Source: Winogradskyella sp.
GTDB taxonomy: Bacteria; Bacteroidota; Bacteroidia; Flavobacteriales; Flavobacteriaceae
Direction: 5' to 3'
Length of the DNA: 10,350 nt
Assembly (NCBI GenBank): GCA_030149115.1
Contig: JASBSE010000238.1
Coordinates: forward strand, 1 to 10,350
Position 1 is the first letter of the stretch; each line of letters starts with the position of its first letter. Below, one piece after another: positions 1-7,133 of this stretch. The notes beneath the pieces were generated by a model, which saw nothing but the letters and a program-made list of their open reading frames with translations, ran no database searches and had not been told where the DNA came from. A program made the position numbers and the translations under genes.

Positions 1-237
1 TTTGGTAACCTTCGTGCTTTAGCTATGGAACCTATGGGACATATAGCAGGTATAGGTTCTGCACTAAATGGATTTATTTCTACAGTAATGGCTGTACCAA
101 TTGCTAATTTTATAGGTGGTTTCGTAAAAGAATCGGTGACACCTTTATTTGTTGGCTTTTTAGTTTGTGGTATTATTTCTCTAATTCTTTTTTACTCAAT
201 TAGTGCAAGAGTAAAAACAATACTAAAAAATATCTAA
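1..237 (+). CDS. MFS transporter, Bcr/CflA-like drug efflux type (C-terminal fragment)
   Basis: Only the last 78 residues are in the window; the frame is open to base 1 and ends at a TAA at 235-237. The fragment starts inside a transmembrane helix (FGNLRALAMEPMGHIAGIGS) and continues with a second hydrophobic helix (about residues 49-66) and a short basic tail. The NxxALAMEPMGHIAG(I/T) pattern is typical of the next-to-last helices of Bcr/CflA-type major facilitator proteins, inner-membrane proton-driven exporters of drugs or small metabolites. The substrate cannot be told from this piece. The internal ATG at 25 is a methionine within the helix, not a start. The gene converges on the minus-strand YciO-like gene and their 3' ends overlap by 15 nt. 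Family fairly sure, subfamily less so. Confidence 0.75.
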   Translation, partial: FGNLRALAMEPMGHIAGIGSALNGFISTVMAVPIANFIGGFVKESVTPLFVGFLVCGIISLILFYSISARVKTILKNI

Positions 238-843
238 AGGTCCTTTTCCTTCTCTTACAACTTTAGGTGATTCATCTGAAAGGTCTATAATAGTAGAAGC
301 TTCGTTTCCACCATAACCACCATCTATTACCAAATCAACTAAGTTATTCCACTTCTCTAAAATTAGTTCTGGGTCTGTTGTATATTCTATAATATCATCC
401 TCATCTCTTATCGATGTTGATACTATTGGATTACCCAAGGCGTTCACCAACGCTAATGCTATAGAATTATCTGGCACCCTAATACCAACAGTTTTTCTTT
501 TCTTAAATGGATTTGGCAAACTTTTAGAACCTGGCAAAATAAAAGTATAAGGACCTGGCAAAGCACGTTTCAGAATTTTAAAGGTCGAGGTATTTATTTG
601 TTTAACATAATCACTAAGATTGCTCAAGTCTTCACAAACAAAAGAAAAGTTAGACTTTTCGAGCTTTACTCCCTTTATCTGCGCAATACGCTCAAGCGCC
701 TTAATATTAGTAATATCACAGCCTAGACCATAAACCGTATCTGTTGGGTAAATAACTAAACCACCTCGTTTTAAAACCTCAACTGCTTTTTGAACCACTT
801 TTGGGTTCGGGTTTTCAGGATATATTTTAATGAATTCTGCCAT
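223..843 (-). CDS. YciO-type member of the TsaC/Sua5/YrdC (threonylcarbamoyl-AMP synthase) family
   Basis: A 206-residue single-domain cytoplasmic protein with the YrdC fold. The nucleotide-pocket motif YPTDTVYGLG is at residues 32-41, PGPYTFIL at 96-103, KRKTVGIRVPD at 115-125, STS at 142-144 and STIIDL at 183-188. True TsaC/Sua5 proteins make threonylcarbamoyl-AMP from threonine, bicarbonate and ATP for the t6A modification of tRNAs. Here the lysine/arginine KxR motif is replaced by KGVKLEKSN (57-65), and the STSAN stretch reads STSIRD. These two changes, with PGPYTF, are the usual signs of the YciO branch, whose own role is not settled. Length fits YciO. ATG at 843 is the natural start. 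Automatic annotation would probably call it L-threonylcarbamoyladenylate synthase. It is divergent from the aspartyl protease-like gene, with 84 nt between them. Confidence 0.88.
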   Translation of the reverse strand: MAEFIKIYPENPNPKVVQKAVEVLKRGGLVIYPTDTVYGLGCDITNIKALERIAQIKGVKLEKSNFSFVCEDLSNLSDYVKQINTSTFKILKRALPGPYTFILPGSKSLPNPFKKRKTVGIRVPDNSIALALVNALGNPIVSTSIRDEDDIIEYTTDPELILEKWNNLVDLVIDGGYGGNEASTIIDLSDESPKVVREGKGPLDIF

Positions 844-927
844 AAATTAAAGATACGCATAAATGCTAAAAAAATTATAATCTTTTTTTAACTGTAACAA
901 TTAATATGCATTTACAGTCTATATAGT
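844..927. promoter_or_regulatory. Divergent intergenic region with a candidate minus-strand promoter and ATGC repeats
   Basis: This 84-nt AT-rich gap must hold the promoters of both divergent genes. On the minus strand a TTG (complement of 898-900) is followed after 20 nt by TAATTTTT (complement of 870-877). This matches seven of eight positions of the Bacteroidota -7 element TAnnTTTG, with -33 spacing in the usual range, and would drive the YciO-like gene. Two direct copies of TATGCAT lie at 905-911 and 927-933, 22 bp apart, the second covering the start codon at 928. A small inverted repeat, GCAT-aa-ATGC, lies at 857-866. No clear plus-strand promoter is seen. These are weak matches in AT-rich DNA. 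Confidence 0.3.
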
Positions 928-1902
928 ATGCATCAATCAATCAAAATAATCATCGTACTCTTGTTTTTTGCAAAAAGTTTTGCAACAGAAACAAAACCTA
1001 TAAAGGATGTTCCTCCTTTCTTTTTTACAAAAGCAGAATTTGTTAATGCTTCTACTACGCGTATACCTTTTAAGATTATAGATCAGCTCATAGTTGTTGA
1101 AGTAGAAATTCTTGATGAAGTTGGCGACTTTATTATAGATACAGGTTCTGAAGCACTTATTTTAAACAGCGTTCATTTTAAAACTACAAGAAATTTTACT
1201 GATGAAAGTGAGCAAAAAAGTGGAATAAATGATAACATTGAAGATGTTAAAGAAAAACATCTCAATCTACTAAGCATTAATGACATCAGTCTAGAAAAAC
1301 TCAACGCTGACGTTATAGATTTATCTCATATTGAAAAAACCAAGAAAATCAAACTTCTAGGTATTATAGGCTACAGTATTCTCAAAGATTTTGAAGTCTT
1401 TATAGATATGCATTTAAATCAGTTAACCATAACCAGAATTGACAAAAAAGGAAATAAACTCTCCGATAAAGTTTATGCAGAAACCATTGAGGACAGCATA
1501 GATTTTAATCTAAAAAAACACACTATAATTTTAGATGCCTACGTTGGTGATAAAAAGGTTGTATTTGGTTTAGATACAGGTGCAGAATACAATCAACTTA
1601 ATAAAAACTTAGATTCAGAAATTTTAGATTACTTTTATCCAAGCAGAGAATTAAAGCTTACAGGTGCCAGTGGTAAGAAAAAAAAGGTTTTGGCAGGAAA
1701 ATTGTACAGAGTAAAATTGACAGATTCAATTTACTTTGGACCAATGAAAACAGTAATTACTAATTTGAGAAAAATGAATACTGCTTTCGGCACTAATCTA
1801 GATGGTGTTTTAGGTTTTGAATTCTTCAAACAAAAGAGAACAATAATTAATTACAGAAAAAAGAAGCTTTATTTTATAGCAAATCCTATTACTGAACCTT
1901 GA
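928..1902 (+). CDS. Exported two-lobed aspartyl protease-like (retropepsin-like) protein
   Basis: A 324-residue protein with an N-terminal signal peptide (hydrophobic residues 6-18, cleavage probably near ATET at 19-22), so it is predicted to be exported. It has two similar halves, each with the aspartyl protease triad: FIIDTGSEALILN at 68-80 and FGLDTGAEYNQLN at 213-225. Each triad is followed about 75 residues later by a hydrophobic-hydrophobic-Gly element: LLGIIGYSIL at 143-152 and LDGVLGFEFF at 291-300. Each of those is followed by a beta strand (IDMHLNQLTI; INYRKKKLYF). This is the layout of a pepsin-like or fused retropepsin dimer, with Asp71 and Asp216 as the likely catalytic pair. Such proteins are common in Bacteroidota as 'aspartyl protease family' members, and the substrate is unknown. 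Its TGA stop overlaps the TTG start of the next gene, so the two are probably co-translated. Proteolytic activity is inferred. Confidence 0.85.
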   Translation: MHQSIKIIIVLLFFAKSFATETKPIKDVPPFFFTKAEFVNASTTRIPFKIIDQLIVVEVEILDEVGDFIIDTGSEALILNSVHFKTTRNFTDESEQKSGINDNIEDVKEKHLNLLSINDISLEKLNADVIDLSHIEKTKKIKLLGIIGYSILKDFEVFIDMHLNQLTITRIDKKGNKLSDKVYAETIEDSIDFNLKKHTIILDAYVGDKKVVFGLDTGAEYNQLNKNLDSEILDYFYPSRELKLTGASGKKKKVLAGKLYRVKLTDSIYFGPMKTVITNLRKMNTAFGTNLDGVLGFEFFKQKRTIINYRKKKLYFIANPITEP

Positions 1903-2846
1903 CAAAAACAAATAAGATATTACTACCTTTTTTAGGTCTTTTATTTTTAACCATCAACATTAATTCCCAAAACAAAAAGGGTTACAAGATTGAAGGAGAT
2001 AATCTTACATTTATATTTAATGTTAACGACTATCCAAACATAAAGAATAATGGAGATGATATAGAATACGTGTGCGTTTCTGGAGAATTTAATGATTGGA
2101 CAAGAGACAATGACAAATGGAAAATGACCAAAGTCAGCGACTCCATATATGAATTAAAAAGAGAGCTTTCAATTTTTACATCAGATTTTGACTGGGAATT
2201 TAAGTTTATTGTCAATGGATTTCATTGGGCAGAACCATCTGAAGATTTTGAAAATATTGTAGACGCTAGAGATTATGGAGGCCAGAGATTAATGACTTAC
2301 AACCTTAAACTTTATAGTGCTTTTGCAACTGATTATGACAATGTTACCTTTAAACTAAAGGGATATAAAGACGCCAAAAAAGTTATTCTTAGTGGCACTT
2401 TTAACCGTTGGGACGAAACTGGTTTTAAAATGAAGCCAATAGATGATGGCTGGGAAGTAACCTTGCAGTTAAAACCAGATATCTATCAGTATAAATTTAT
2501 TATTGATAAAAACCTATGGATTACAGATCCTCAAAACCCTTCAAAGGTTGAAAACGAATACGGAGGCTACAACTCAGTAATTGATATACAGAAAAATGTA
2601 ACATTTAAACTTTGCGATTATCTAGATGCAGACACCGTTATTCTTAGTGGTGATTTTAATGATTGGACAGAGGATAATTGCGAAATGACAAAAATTGATG
2701 ATTGTTGGGTTTATAACATAAGTCTATCTGGAGGAAAACACCACTATAAATTTATTGTCGATGGAGAGTGGATTACCGATCCTACAAATTCTGTTAAAGA
2801 ATATGATGATGATGGTAATATTAACTCGGTGTGTATGGTGAGGTAG
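1899..2846 (+). CDS. Exported protein of three tandem AMPK/CBM48-type glycogen-binding modules
   Basis: A 315-residue protein with a signal peptide (hydrophobic 7-20, ending INSQN). The start is the TTG at 1899, because an in-frame TGA lies at 1893-1895 and no ATG occurs before the signal peptide. That TTG overlaps the upstream TGA stop (TTGA). Three E-set/CBM48-like modules fill the mature protein: about 36-135, 148-230 and 233-313. Each carries G-x-F-N-x-W (62-67, 166-171, 251-256), and a K-F-I-hydrophobic strand follows (FKFIVNG, YKFIID, YKFIVDG). Modules 2 and 3 add a W-I-T-D-P loop. These match the glucan-binding face of AMPK beta and branching-enzyme CBM48 domains. No catalytic domain is present, so binding of an alpha-glucan or another ligand is an inference. 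Module 3 contains four cysteines (239, 261, 269, 312). The upstream protease-like gene is the likely partner. Confidence 0.85.
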   Translation: MTKTNKILLPFLGLLFLTININSQNKKGYKIEGDNLTFIFNVNDYPNIKNNGDDIEYVCVSGEFNDWTRDNDKWKMTKVSDSIYELKRELSIFTSDFDWEFKFIVNGFHWAEPSEDFENIVDARDYGGQRLMTYNLKLYSAFATDYDNVTFKLKGYKDAKKVILSGTFNRWDETGFKMKPIDDGWEVTLQLKPDIYQYKFIIDKNLWITDPQNPSKVENEYGGYNSVIDIQKNVTFKLCDYLDADTVILSGDFNDWTEDNCEMTKIDDCWVYNISLSGGKHHYKFIVDGEWITDPTNSVKEYDDDGNINSVCMVR

Positions 2847-2863
2847 GATTTTTTATTAATCCT
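2845..2863. terminator. Weak hairpin between convergent genes
   Basis: AGGATT (2845-2850) pairs with AATCCT (2858-2863) around a seven-base loop, overlapping the TAG stop of the CBM-repeat gene and lying before the convergent barrel gene that ends at 2880. The stem is only six pairs and no clear run of T follows, so it may be a weak bidirectional terminator or chance. Confidence 0.22.
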
Positions 2864-2879
2864 TAGAATGCAAGTTTAT

Positions 2880-3545
2880 CTACCAAAGCCCATTTCCAAA
2901 ATTAAATTTTAAACCAACATTCAATGTGTTATAAGTTCCTTCTTCAAAGAATGATTTCAACTCATTTGGCACCCTAATATCTGTCTTTATTTTTCGCCAA
3001 TTGTATTCTAACAGTATATTTAAGTTTCTAACAAACTCATACTCTAACGTTACTCCAAAGTTTCTTAGTTTACCAAAATCTCTGTTACCATATCCAGATT
3101 GAATTGAATTTGTTAACGTAGCATTTCCAAAAATCGAAGTGTTAACACCTAACCTAACTTTAGGTAACGGAATAAACTCATAGCCGATTACACCAGAAAT
3201 TTCTTCAACAGTACTCTCAGTATAATTACCCAACAATTCAGTATTTATATTGTTAAAATTGCTAAAGCCATAACTAAAACCTACAAAGAAGTTTTTGAAC
3301 ACATAAATCTGAAATTTAAAATTATAACCTCCTTTACCTTCAAATCCTTCGCCAATAAAATTGTCTCCATACGACATTGGATTTTGATATGCTATTGACA
3401 TTGCTCCAAAATATTGACGTTCGTCATCAAACAAAAAAGGAACTTTTGAGTTGTTTTTATTTTGGCTTATACTATCGTTTTGAGCATTCAGCTGAAAACC
3501 AAACACAAGAATAATTAAAACTTTAGTAGCTAAATTCAAACGCAT
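2880..3545 (-). CDS. Small outer-membrane beta-barrel protein
   Basis: A 221-residue protein with a signal peptide (residues 1-21, ending QLNAQ) and a short polar linker with SQNKNNSK. The rest is a run of alternating hydrophobic/polar strands typical of a small outer-membrane barrel: FKFQIYVFKNFFVGFSYGF near 76-94, then VIGYEFIPLPKVRLGVNTSIFG at 119-140, FGVTLEYEFVRNLNILLEYNW at 163-183, and TLNVGLKFNFGNGLW at 207-221. The last residue is aromatic, as expected for recognition by the BAM complex. No enzyme motif is visible. Its ATG lies 23 nt inside the end of the preceding lipoprotein gene, so translation is probably coupled and the two may act together at the outer membrane. Function unknown. 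Confidence 0.8.
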   Translation of the reverse strand: MRLNLATKVLIILVFGFQLNAQNDSISQNKNNSKVPFLFDDERQYFGAMSIAYQNPMSYGDNFIGEGFEGKGGYNFKFQIYVFKNFFVGFSYGFSNFNNINTELLGNYTESTVEEISGVIGYEFIPLPKVRLGVNTSIFGNATLTNSIQSGYGNRDFGKLRNFGVTLEYEFVRNLNILLEYNWRKIKTDIRVPNELKSFFEEGTYNTLNVGLKFNFGNGLW

Positions 3546-4215
3546 AATCAGCAGAATTAATGATTATAATTTCAGAAACCTCATCACCTTCATTAAGACT
3601 ATAGGTAAACTCAACCTGAGATTGTAATGGGACAGTAAAGCTTCTGTTTTCCGCGTTGGGTGACAAATTATTTAAGGTAGATCCTATAAACCTCATGCCA
3701 TTACAATTACTCTGAGTTTCATTTAGAACACCATCCTCATAAACCTCTACACAATCAGCATCAAAATATGAAAAACTGTATTGCAATGTATTGTCCTCTC
3801 CACTTTCTCTTATAATATTATAATTGAAATTAGTAATCGATTTCAACTCAACAGTTTCCAAGTTAAAGGTAAGATTATTAGGTGTGAATTCTTCCGTATT
3901 AGTTTGATAGCGATACGTAGAAAATTGATCACCAAACGAAATATCTACAAGAAACAATTCATTTGGTCCAAATAAAGCAGTTACACTAAAATTTCCTGAA
4001 GCATCACTTACGCCTTCACCTAACAATACACGGTCCGCACCAAAGGCATCCGCATCTGCATAAACTCGAATACTCGCATTGGCAATTGGTTGTGTGTTTT
4101 GGTCTGTAACATTACCTATTACCAAAACTCTAATGTTATTTTGTATTTCAGTGTCTTCGCAACTAAAAACAGCGATTAATATTAACCAAATCGTAAAATG
4201 AAGCCTTCTGAGCAT
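3523..4215 (-). CDS. Lipoprotein with an N-terminal carboxypeptidase-regulatory-like domain
   Basis: A 230-residue protein with a lipoprotein signal: hydrophobic residues 8-17, then lipobox VFSC with the acylated cysteine at 19. The following residues, EDTEIQ, are acidic, which in Bacteroidota often favours surface display, although this is not a perfect export signal. Residues about 29-95 form a CarboxypepD_reg-like beta-sandwich (VIGNVTDQNTQPIANASIRV, then a DASGNFSV turn), a module common at the start of SusC-like and other cell-surface proteins. The C-terminal half (about 120-230) is beta-rich with no recognised family; Cys155 and Cys171 could form a disulfide. The gene follows the helicase gene after 53 nt and overlaps the barrel gene downstream by 23 nt. 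Lipoprotein status is well supported; role unknown. Confidence 0.82.
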   Translation of the reverse strand: MLRRLHFTIWLILIAVFSCEDTEIQNNIRVLVIGNVTDQNTQPIANASIRVYADADAFGADRVLLGEGVSDASGNFSVTALFGPNELFLVDISFGDQFSTYRYQTNTEEFTPNNLTFNLETVELKSITNFNYNIIRESGEDNTLQYSFSYFDADCVEVYEDGVLNETQSNCNGMRFIGSTLNNLSPNAENRSFTVPLQSQVEFTYSLNEGDEVSEIIIINSADYAFEFSY

Positions 4216-4268
4216 AATGAAAAGTTTATTTTTAGATGAGAAAAACTACAAAGGGTTGCGTTAAAAGA

Positions 4269-6596
4269 CTAAGAAATAATTTCTAGCTTAGCAAAACGCA
4301 AAAGCAATTTTTTAGTACTTCCGCCTTCAAACTTAATTTCGGCTTTTAAGTCACCACCAGCTCCTTCAATTTTAAGAACTTCCCCTCTACCAAAACGTTG
4401 ATGATTCACAATATTGCCAACCGTTAATTTGGTGTCAAATAAATTAGCTCCAGTATTGGTCTGACTTACCGGCTTTAACTTTTTTGGAGTACTAATTTGA
4501 AATTTTTCAGGCTTTTTAGTCTCTTTCTTTTTAAACTTTGGAGACTTTGGTTTTGCAAAACGGACCTTATTAGGTTCTACATCTCCAAAAATAGACGCAT
4601 CTAACATTGGATTGAAGCGTTGCTCTTTTAATGGAGTTGTAATGTTTACAAATTCATCATCAATTTCTTCAATAAATCGGCTTGGCTCTGCATCAATTAG
4701 TTTTCCCCATCGATAGCGTGATACTGTATAAGTAAGATACGCTTGCTCTTCTGCTCTTGTTAATGCAACATAGAACAAACGACGCTCTTCTTCAAGCTCA
4801 CTTCTGGTATTCATACTCATGGCACTTGGAAACAAATCTTCCTCCATACCAACAATAAACACATGAGGAAATTCTAGACCTTTTGCCAAGTGAATAGTCA
4901 TTAAAGCCACATGATTAGGATCGCCTTTATCACCATCCAAATCCGTTGCTAATGCCACATCTTCTAAAAACTCAGCTAAAGAACCTGTACTATCTGCAAC
5001 TTCTATCTGCCCTTCAACAAAATCTTTAATACCATTCAATAATTCCTGAACGTTATCCATTTTGGTAACGCCTTCTGGAGTACCATCCTTTCCTAACTCG
5101 CGTATAAGACCACTTGTTTTAGCAACGTGTTCTGCCAATTCAAACGCATTAGCATTTTGGTTCATAACCTTGTAACTTTCTATCAACGTTACAAAATCCT
5201 TTAGCTTATTTTTTGTACCATTATTAATATTGATAGATACATTATCAATATCGTTCATAATGTCATAAATGGTCTTTCCAGTCGCATTGGCTGCTACAAC
5301 TAAACGATCTACCGTAGTCTGACCAATACCTCGTGCAGGATAATTTATAACACGCTTTAGAGCTTCTTCGTCTGAAGTATTTAAAATTAAACGTAAATAA
5401 GCTGTTACATCTTTAATCTCTTTACGCTGATAAAAGGATAATCCACCATAAATTCTATATGGAATATCACGCTTTCTTAAAGCATCTTCAATAGCACGAG
5501 ACTGCGCATTTGTTCGGTAAAGCACAGCAAAATCACTATTCTGTAATTGCTTATTCATTTTGGTTTCCCAAATTGTACTAGCCACATAGCGACCTTCGTC
5601 TGCGTCTGTCATCGTTCTATGCACAATAACTTGTTCTCCAACATCATTAGCTGTCCAGACAATTTTATCTAGCTTAGTTTTATTGTGTTCTATAACAGAG
5701 TTTGCAGCACCTACAATCATCTTTGTAGAACGGTAGTTTTGTTCTAACCTATAAACTTTTACATCGTCATAATCCTTCTGAAAATTAAGGATGTTATTAA
5801 TGTTTGCACCACGAAAGGCATAGATACTTTGCGCATCATCACCTACCACACAAATATTTTGAAAACGATCAGACAAAGCTCTAACAATAAGATACTGCGA
5901 GTGGTTGGTATCTTGATACTCATCTACCAAAATGTATCTAAAACGATCTTGATATTGCGCCAAAACTGCAGGAAAACGTGTCAACAACTCATTAGTTCTT
6001 AACAACAAATCATCAAAATCCATCGCTCCTGCTTTAAAACAACGATCTACATATTCTTTGTAAATCTCTCCCATTTTTGGCCTACGTGCCATGGCATCAG
6101 CCTCCATAAGCTCTGGATTTCTAAAATAAGCCTTAACAGTAATGAGACTATTCTTATACGAAGAAATACGACTATAAACCTGCTTGGTTTTGTAGATATC
6201 CTTATCCAGTCCCATTTCTTTTATAATAGAACCGATAAGCTTTTGCGCATCCTGAGTATCGTAAATGGTAAAGTTACTTGGAAAACCTAAATGATGTCCT
6301 TCAAACCTAAGGATTTTAGCAAACACAGAGTGAAACGTACCCATCCAAAGGTTTTTAGCTTCACTATCACCAACAATATCAGCTATTCTACCTTTCATTT
6401 CACGTGCTGCCTTATTTGTAAAGGTTAGCGCCAAAATATTAAAGGCATCTACTCCTTGACTCATTAAATAAGCTATGCGATATGTAAGTACACGTGTTTT
6501 ACCAGAACCTGCACCAGCGATAACTATCATTGGTCCATCTTTTTGTAATGTTGGTGCTAATTGTGCGTCGTTAAGTTGACTGAGATACTTTTCCAA
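4269..6596 (-). CDS. UvrD/PcrA-type superfamily 1A DNA helicase
   Basis: A 775-residue ATP-dependent 3'-5' DNA helicase that would act in nucleotide-excision and mismatch repair and in clearing blocked replication or transcription. All SF1A motifs are visible: Q motif LNDAQ at 7-11, Walker A GAGSGKT at 28-34, TFTNKAAREMK at 58-68, DEYQDT at 225-230, VGDDAQSIYAFRGA at 251-264, LEQNYRS at 284-290, MTIHLAKGLEF at 566-576, and RRLFYVALTRA at 605-615. A lysine-rich linker (about 680-710) leads to a Tudor-like C-terminal domain, VGNIVNHQRFGRGEV at 726-740, as in PcrA, where it contacts RNA polymerase. Length and domains match PcrA/UvrD. The start is the TTG at 6596: the frame is closed by a TGA at 6609-6611 and holds no ATG between. 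PcrA and UvrD cannot be separated with certainty, so no symbol is given. Confidence 0.95.
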   Translation of the reverse strand: MEKYLSQLNDAQLAPTLQKDGPMIVIAGAGSGKTRVLTYRIAYLMSQGVDAFNILALTFTNKAAREMKGRIADIVGDSEAKNLWMGTFHSVFAKILRFEGHHLGFPSNFTIYDTQDAQKLIGSIIKEMGLDKDIYKTKQVYSRISSYKNSLITVKAYFRNPELMEADAMARRPKMGEIYKEYVDRCFKAGAMDFDDLLLRTNELLTRFPAVLAQYQDRFRYILVDEYQDTNHSQYLIVRALSDRFQNICVVGDDAQSIYAFRGANINNILNFQKDYDDVKVYRLEQNYRSTKMIVGAANSVIEHNKTKLDKIVWTANDVGEQVIVHRTMTDADEGRYVASTIWETKMNKQLQNSDFAVLYRTNAQSRAIEDALRKRDIPYRIYGGLSFYQRKEIKDVTAYLRLILNTSDEEALKRVINYPARGIGQTTVDRLVVAANATGKTIYDIMNDIDNVSININNGTKNKLKDFVTLIESYKVMNQNANAFELAEHVAKTSGLIRELGKDGTPEGVTKMDNVQELLNGIKDFVEGQIEVADSTGSLAEFLEDVALATDLDGDKGDPNHVALMTIHLAKGLEFPHVFIVGMEEDLFPSAMSMNTRSELEEERRLFYVALTRAEEQAYLTYTVSRYRWGKLIDAEPSRFIEEIDDEFVNITTPLKEQRFNPMLDASIFGDVEPNKVRFAKPKSPKFKKKETKKPEKFQISTPKKLKPVSQTNTGANLFDTKLTVGNIVNHQRFGRGEVLKIEGAGGDLKAEIKFEGGSTKKLLLRFAKLEIIS

Positions 6597-6714
6597 GACT
6601 TCATTTTTTCAAACTGTGAAATTACATATTGTCTTAGATTTTACCATAAATAAAAATTAATAATTATAAACAATATATTAGCAGTATATTATATTAAAAA
6701 TTCTTCACTTGAAA
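6597..6714. promoter_or_regulatory. Very AT-rich divergent intergenic region
   Basis: This 118-nt spacer separates the minus-strand helicase gene from the plus-strand small membrane protein gene, so it should contain both promoters. On the minus strand TTG followed by 18 nt and TATTTATG resembles the Bacteroidota -33/-7 pair with one mismatch. Two copies of TATATTA (6674-6680 and 6685-6691) sit one helical turn apart. In such AT-rich sequence these matches are weak and no operator is claimed. Confidence 0.25.
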
Positions 6715-7053
6715 ATGAAAAAACTTACTCGATTTAACTTTGGGCTTTTTTTAATTATATACTTCGTTAGTCTTTTCCTTTCTAAAAACACCATGTTTGC
6801 ATTAAAAATGAAAGGAGGTCTTCTATCCGATAATACTTTTCTAAAATTTATCTATACCAACAAAGTATATTTTGAAGGTGCACTTTACGAAACAAAATTG
6901 TATTTCCTCTTTCTAATTCCTACAATATTTTCTATAATTCTCCTTGTGAAAAGTTTTAAAAATAAAGAATCTGGTTTTTTGAAATTTTTCTCTATTATAA
7001 CACTATTGCTTAATATGCTAATTTTAGTATTAATGAAAACACCTGCTAGTTAA
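6715..7053 (+). CDS. Small membrane protein of unknown function
   Basis: I do not recognise the family. The ATG at 6715 gives a 112-residue protein; a TTG two codons upstream (6709) is possible but less likely. Three hydrophobic helices are visible, at about residues 8-23, 62-80 and 89-107, with lysine-rich flanks (MKKLTR at the start, KSFKNKESG between helices 2 and 3). The roughly 38-residue segment between helices 1 and 2 is polar and probably exposed. There are no cysteines, no signal cleavage site and no catalytic motif. It lies 80 nt upstream of the GOGAT-like gene on the same strand, so co-transcription is possible but not shown. The codon make-up and the hydrophobic pattern support a real gene. 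Confidence 0.65.
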   Translation: MKKLTRFNFGLFLIIYFVSLFLSKNTMFALKMKGGLLSDNTFLKFIYTNKVYFEGALYETKLYFLFLIPTIFSIILLVKSFKNKESGFLKFFSIITLLLNMLILVLMKTPAS

Positions 7054-7133
7054 ATATTGAAGTAATCTGAAAATCTTGACAGAATTTAATCCTCAATTTT
7101 CAATATCTTAGTGCAAAATTTTTATTTCAGATT

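Noticed and set aside
2030..2215. Open frame on the minus strand within the glycogen-binding gene
   Set aside because: It lies wholly opposite a well-supported gene, has no recognisable motif, and arises from the reverse of the coding frame.
3781..3975. Plus-strand open frame opposite the lipoprotein gene
   Set aside because: No family resemblance, and the lipoprotein on the other strand has a clear lipobox and domain.
4265..4285. Inverted repeat AGAAA-taa-TTTCT at the end of the helicase gene
   Set aside because: Five AT-rich pairs with a three-base loop, mostly within coding sequence and with no T-run; too weak to call a terminator.
6810..6819. Perfect Shine-Dalgarno-like AAAGGAGGT inside the small membrane protein gene
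   Set aside because: No start codon follows at a suitable distance, and Bacteroidota rarely use such sites; it encodes Met-Lys-Gly-Gly within the protein.
7075..7103. TTGACA followed by 17 nt and TTCAAT upstream of the GOGAT-like gene, resembling a sigma-70 promoter
   Set aside because: Bacteroidota primary sigma factors use a different consensus (TTG / TAnnTTTG), and no matching -7 element is found at the right spacing.
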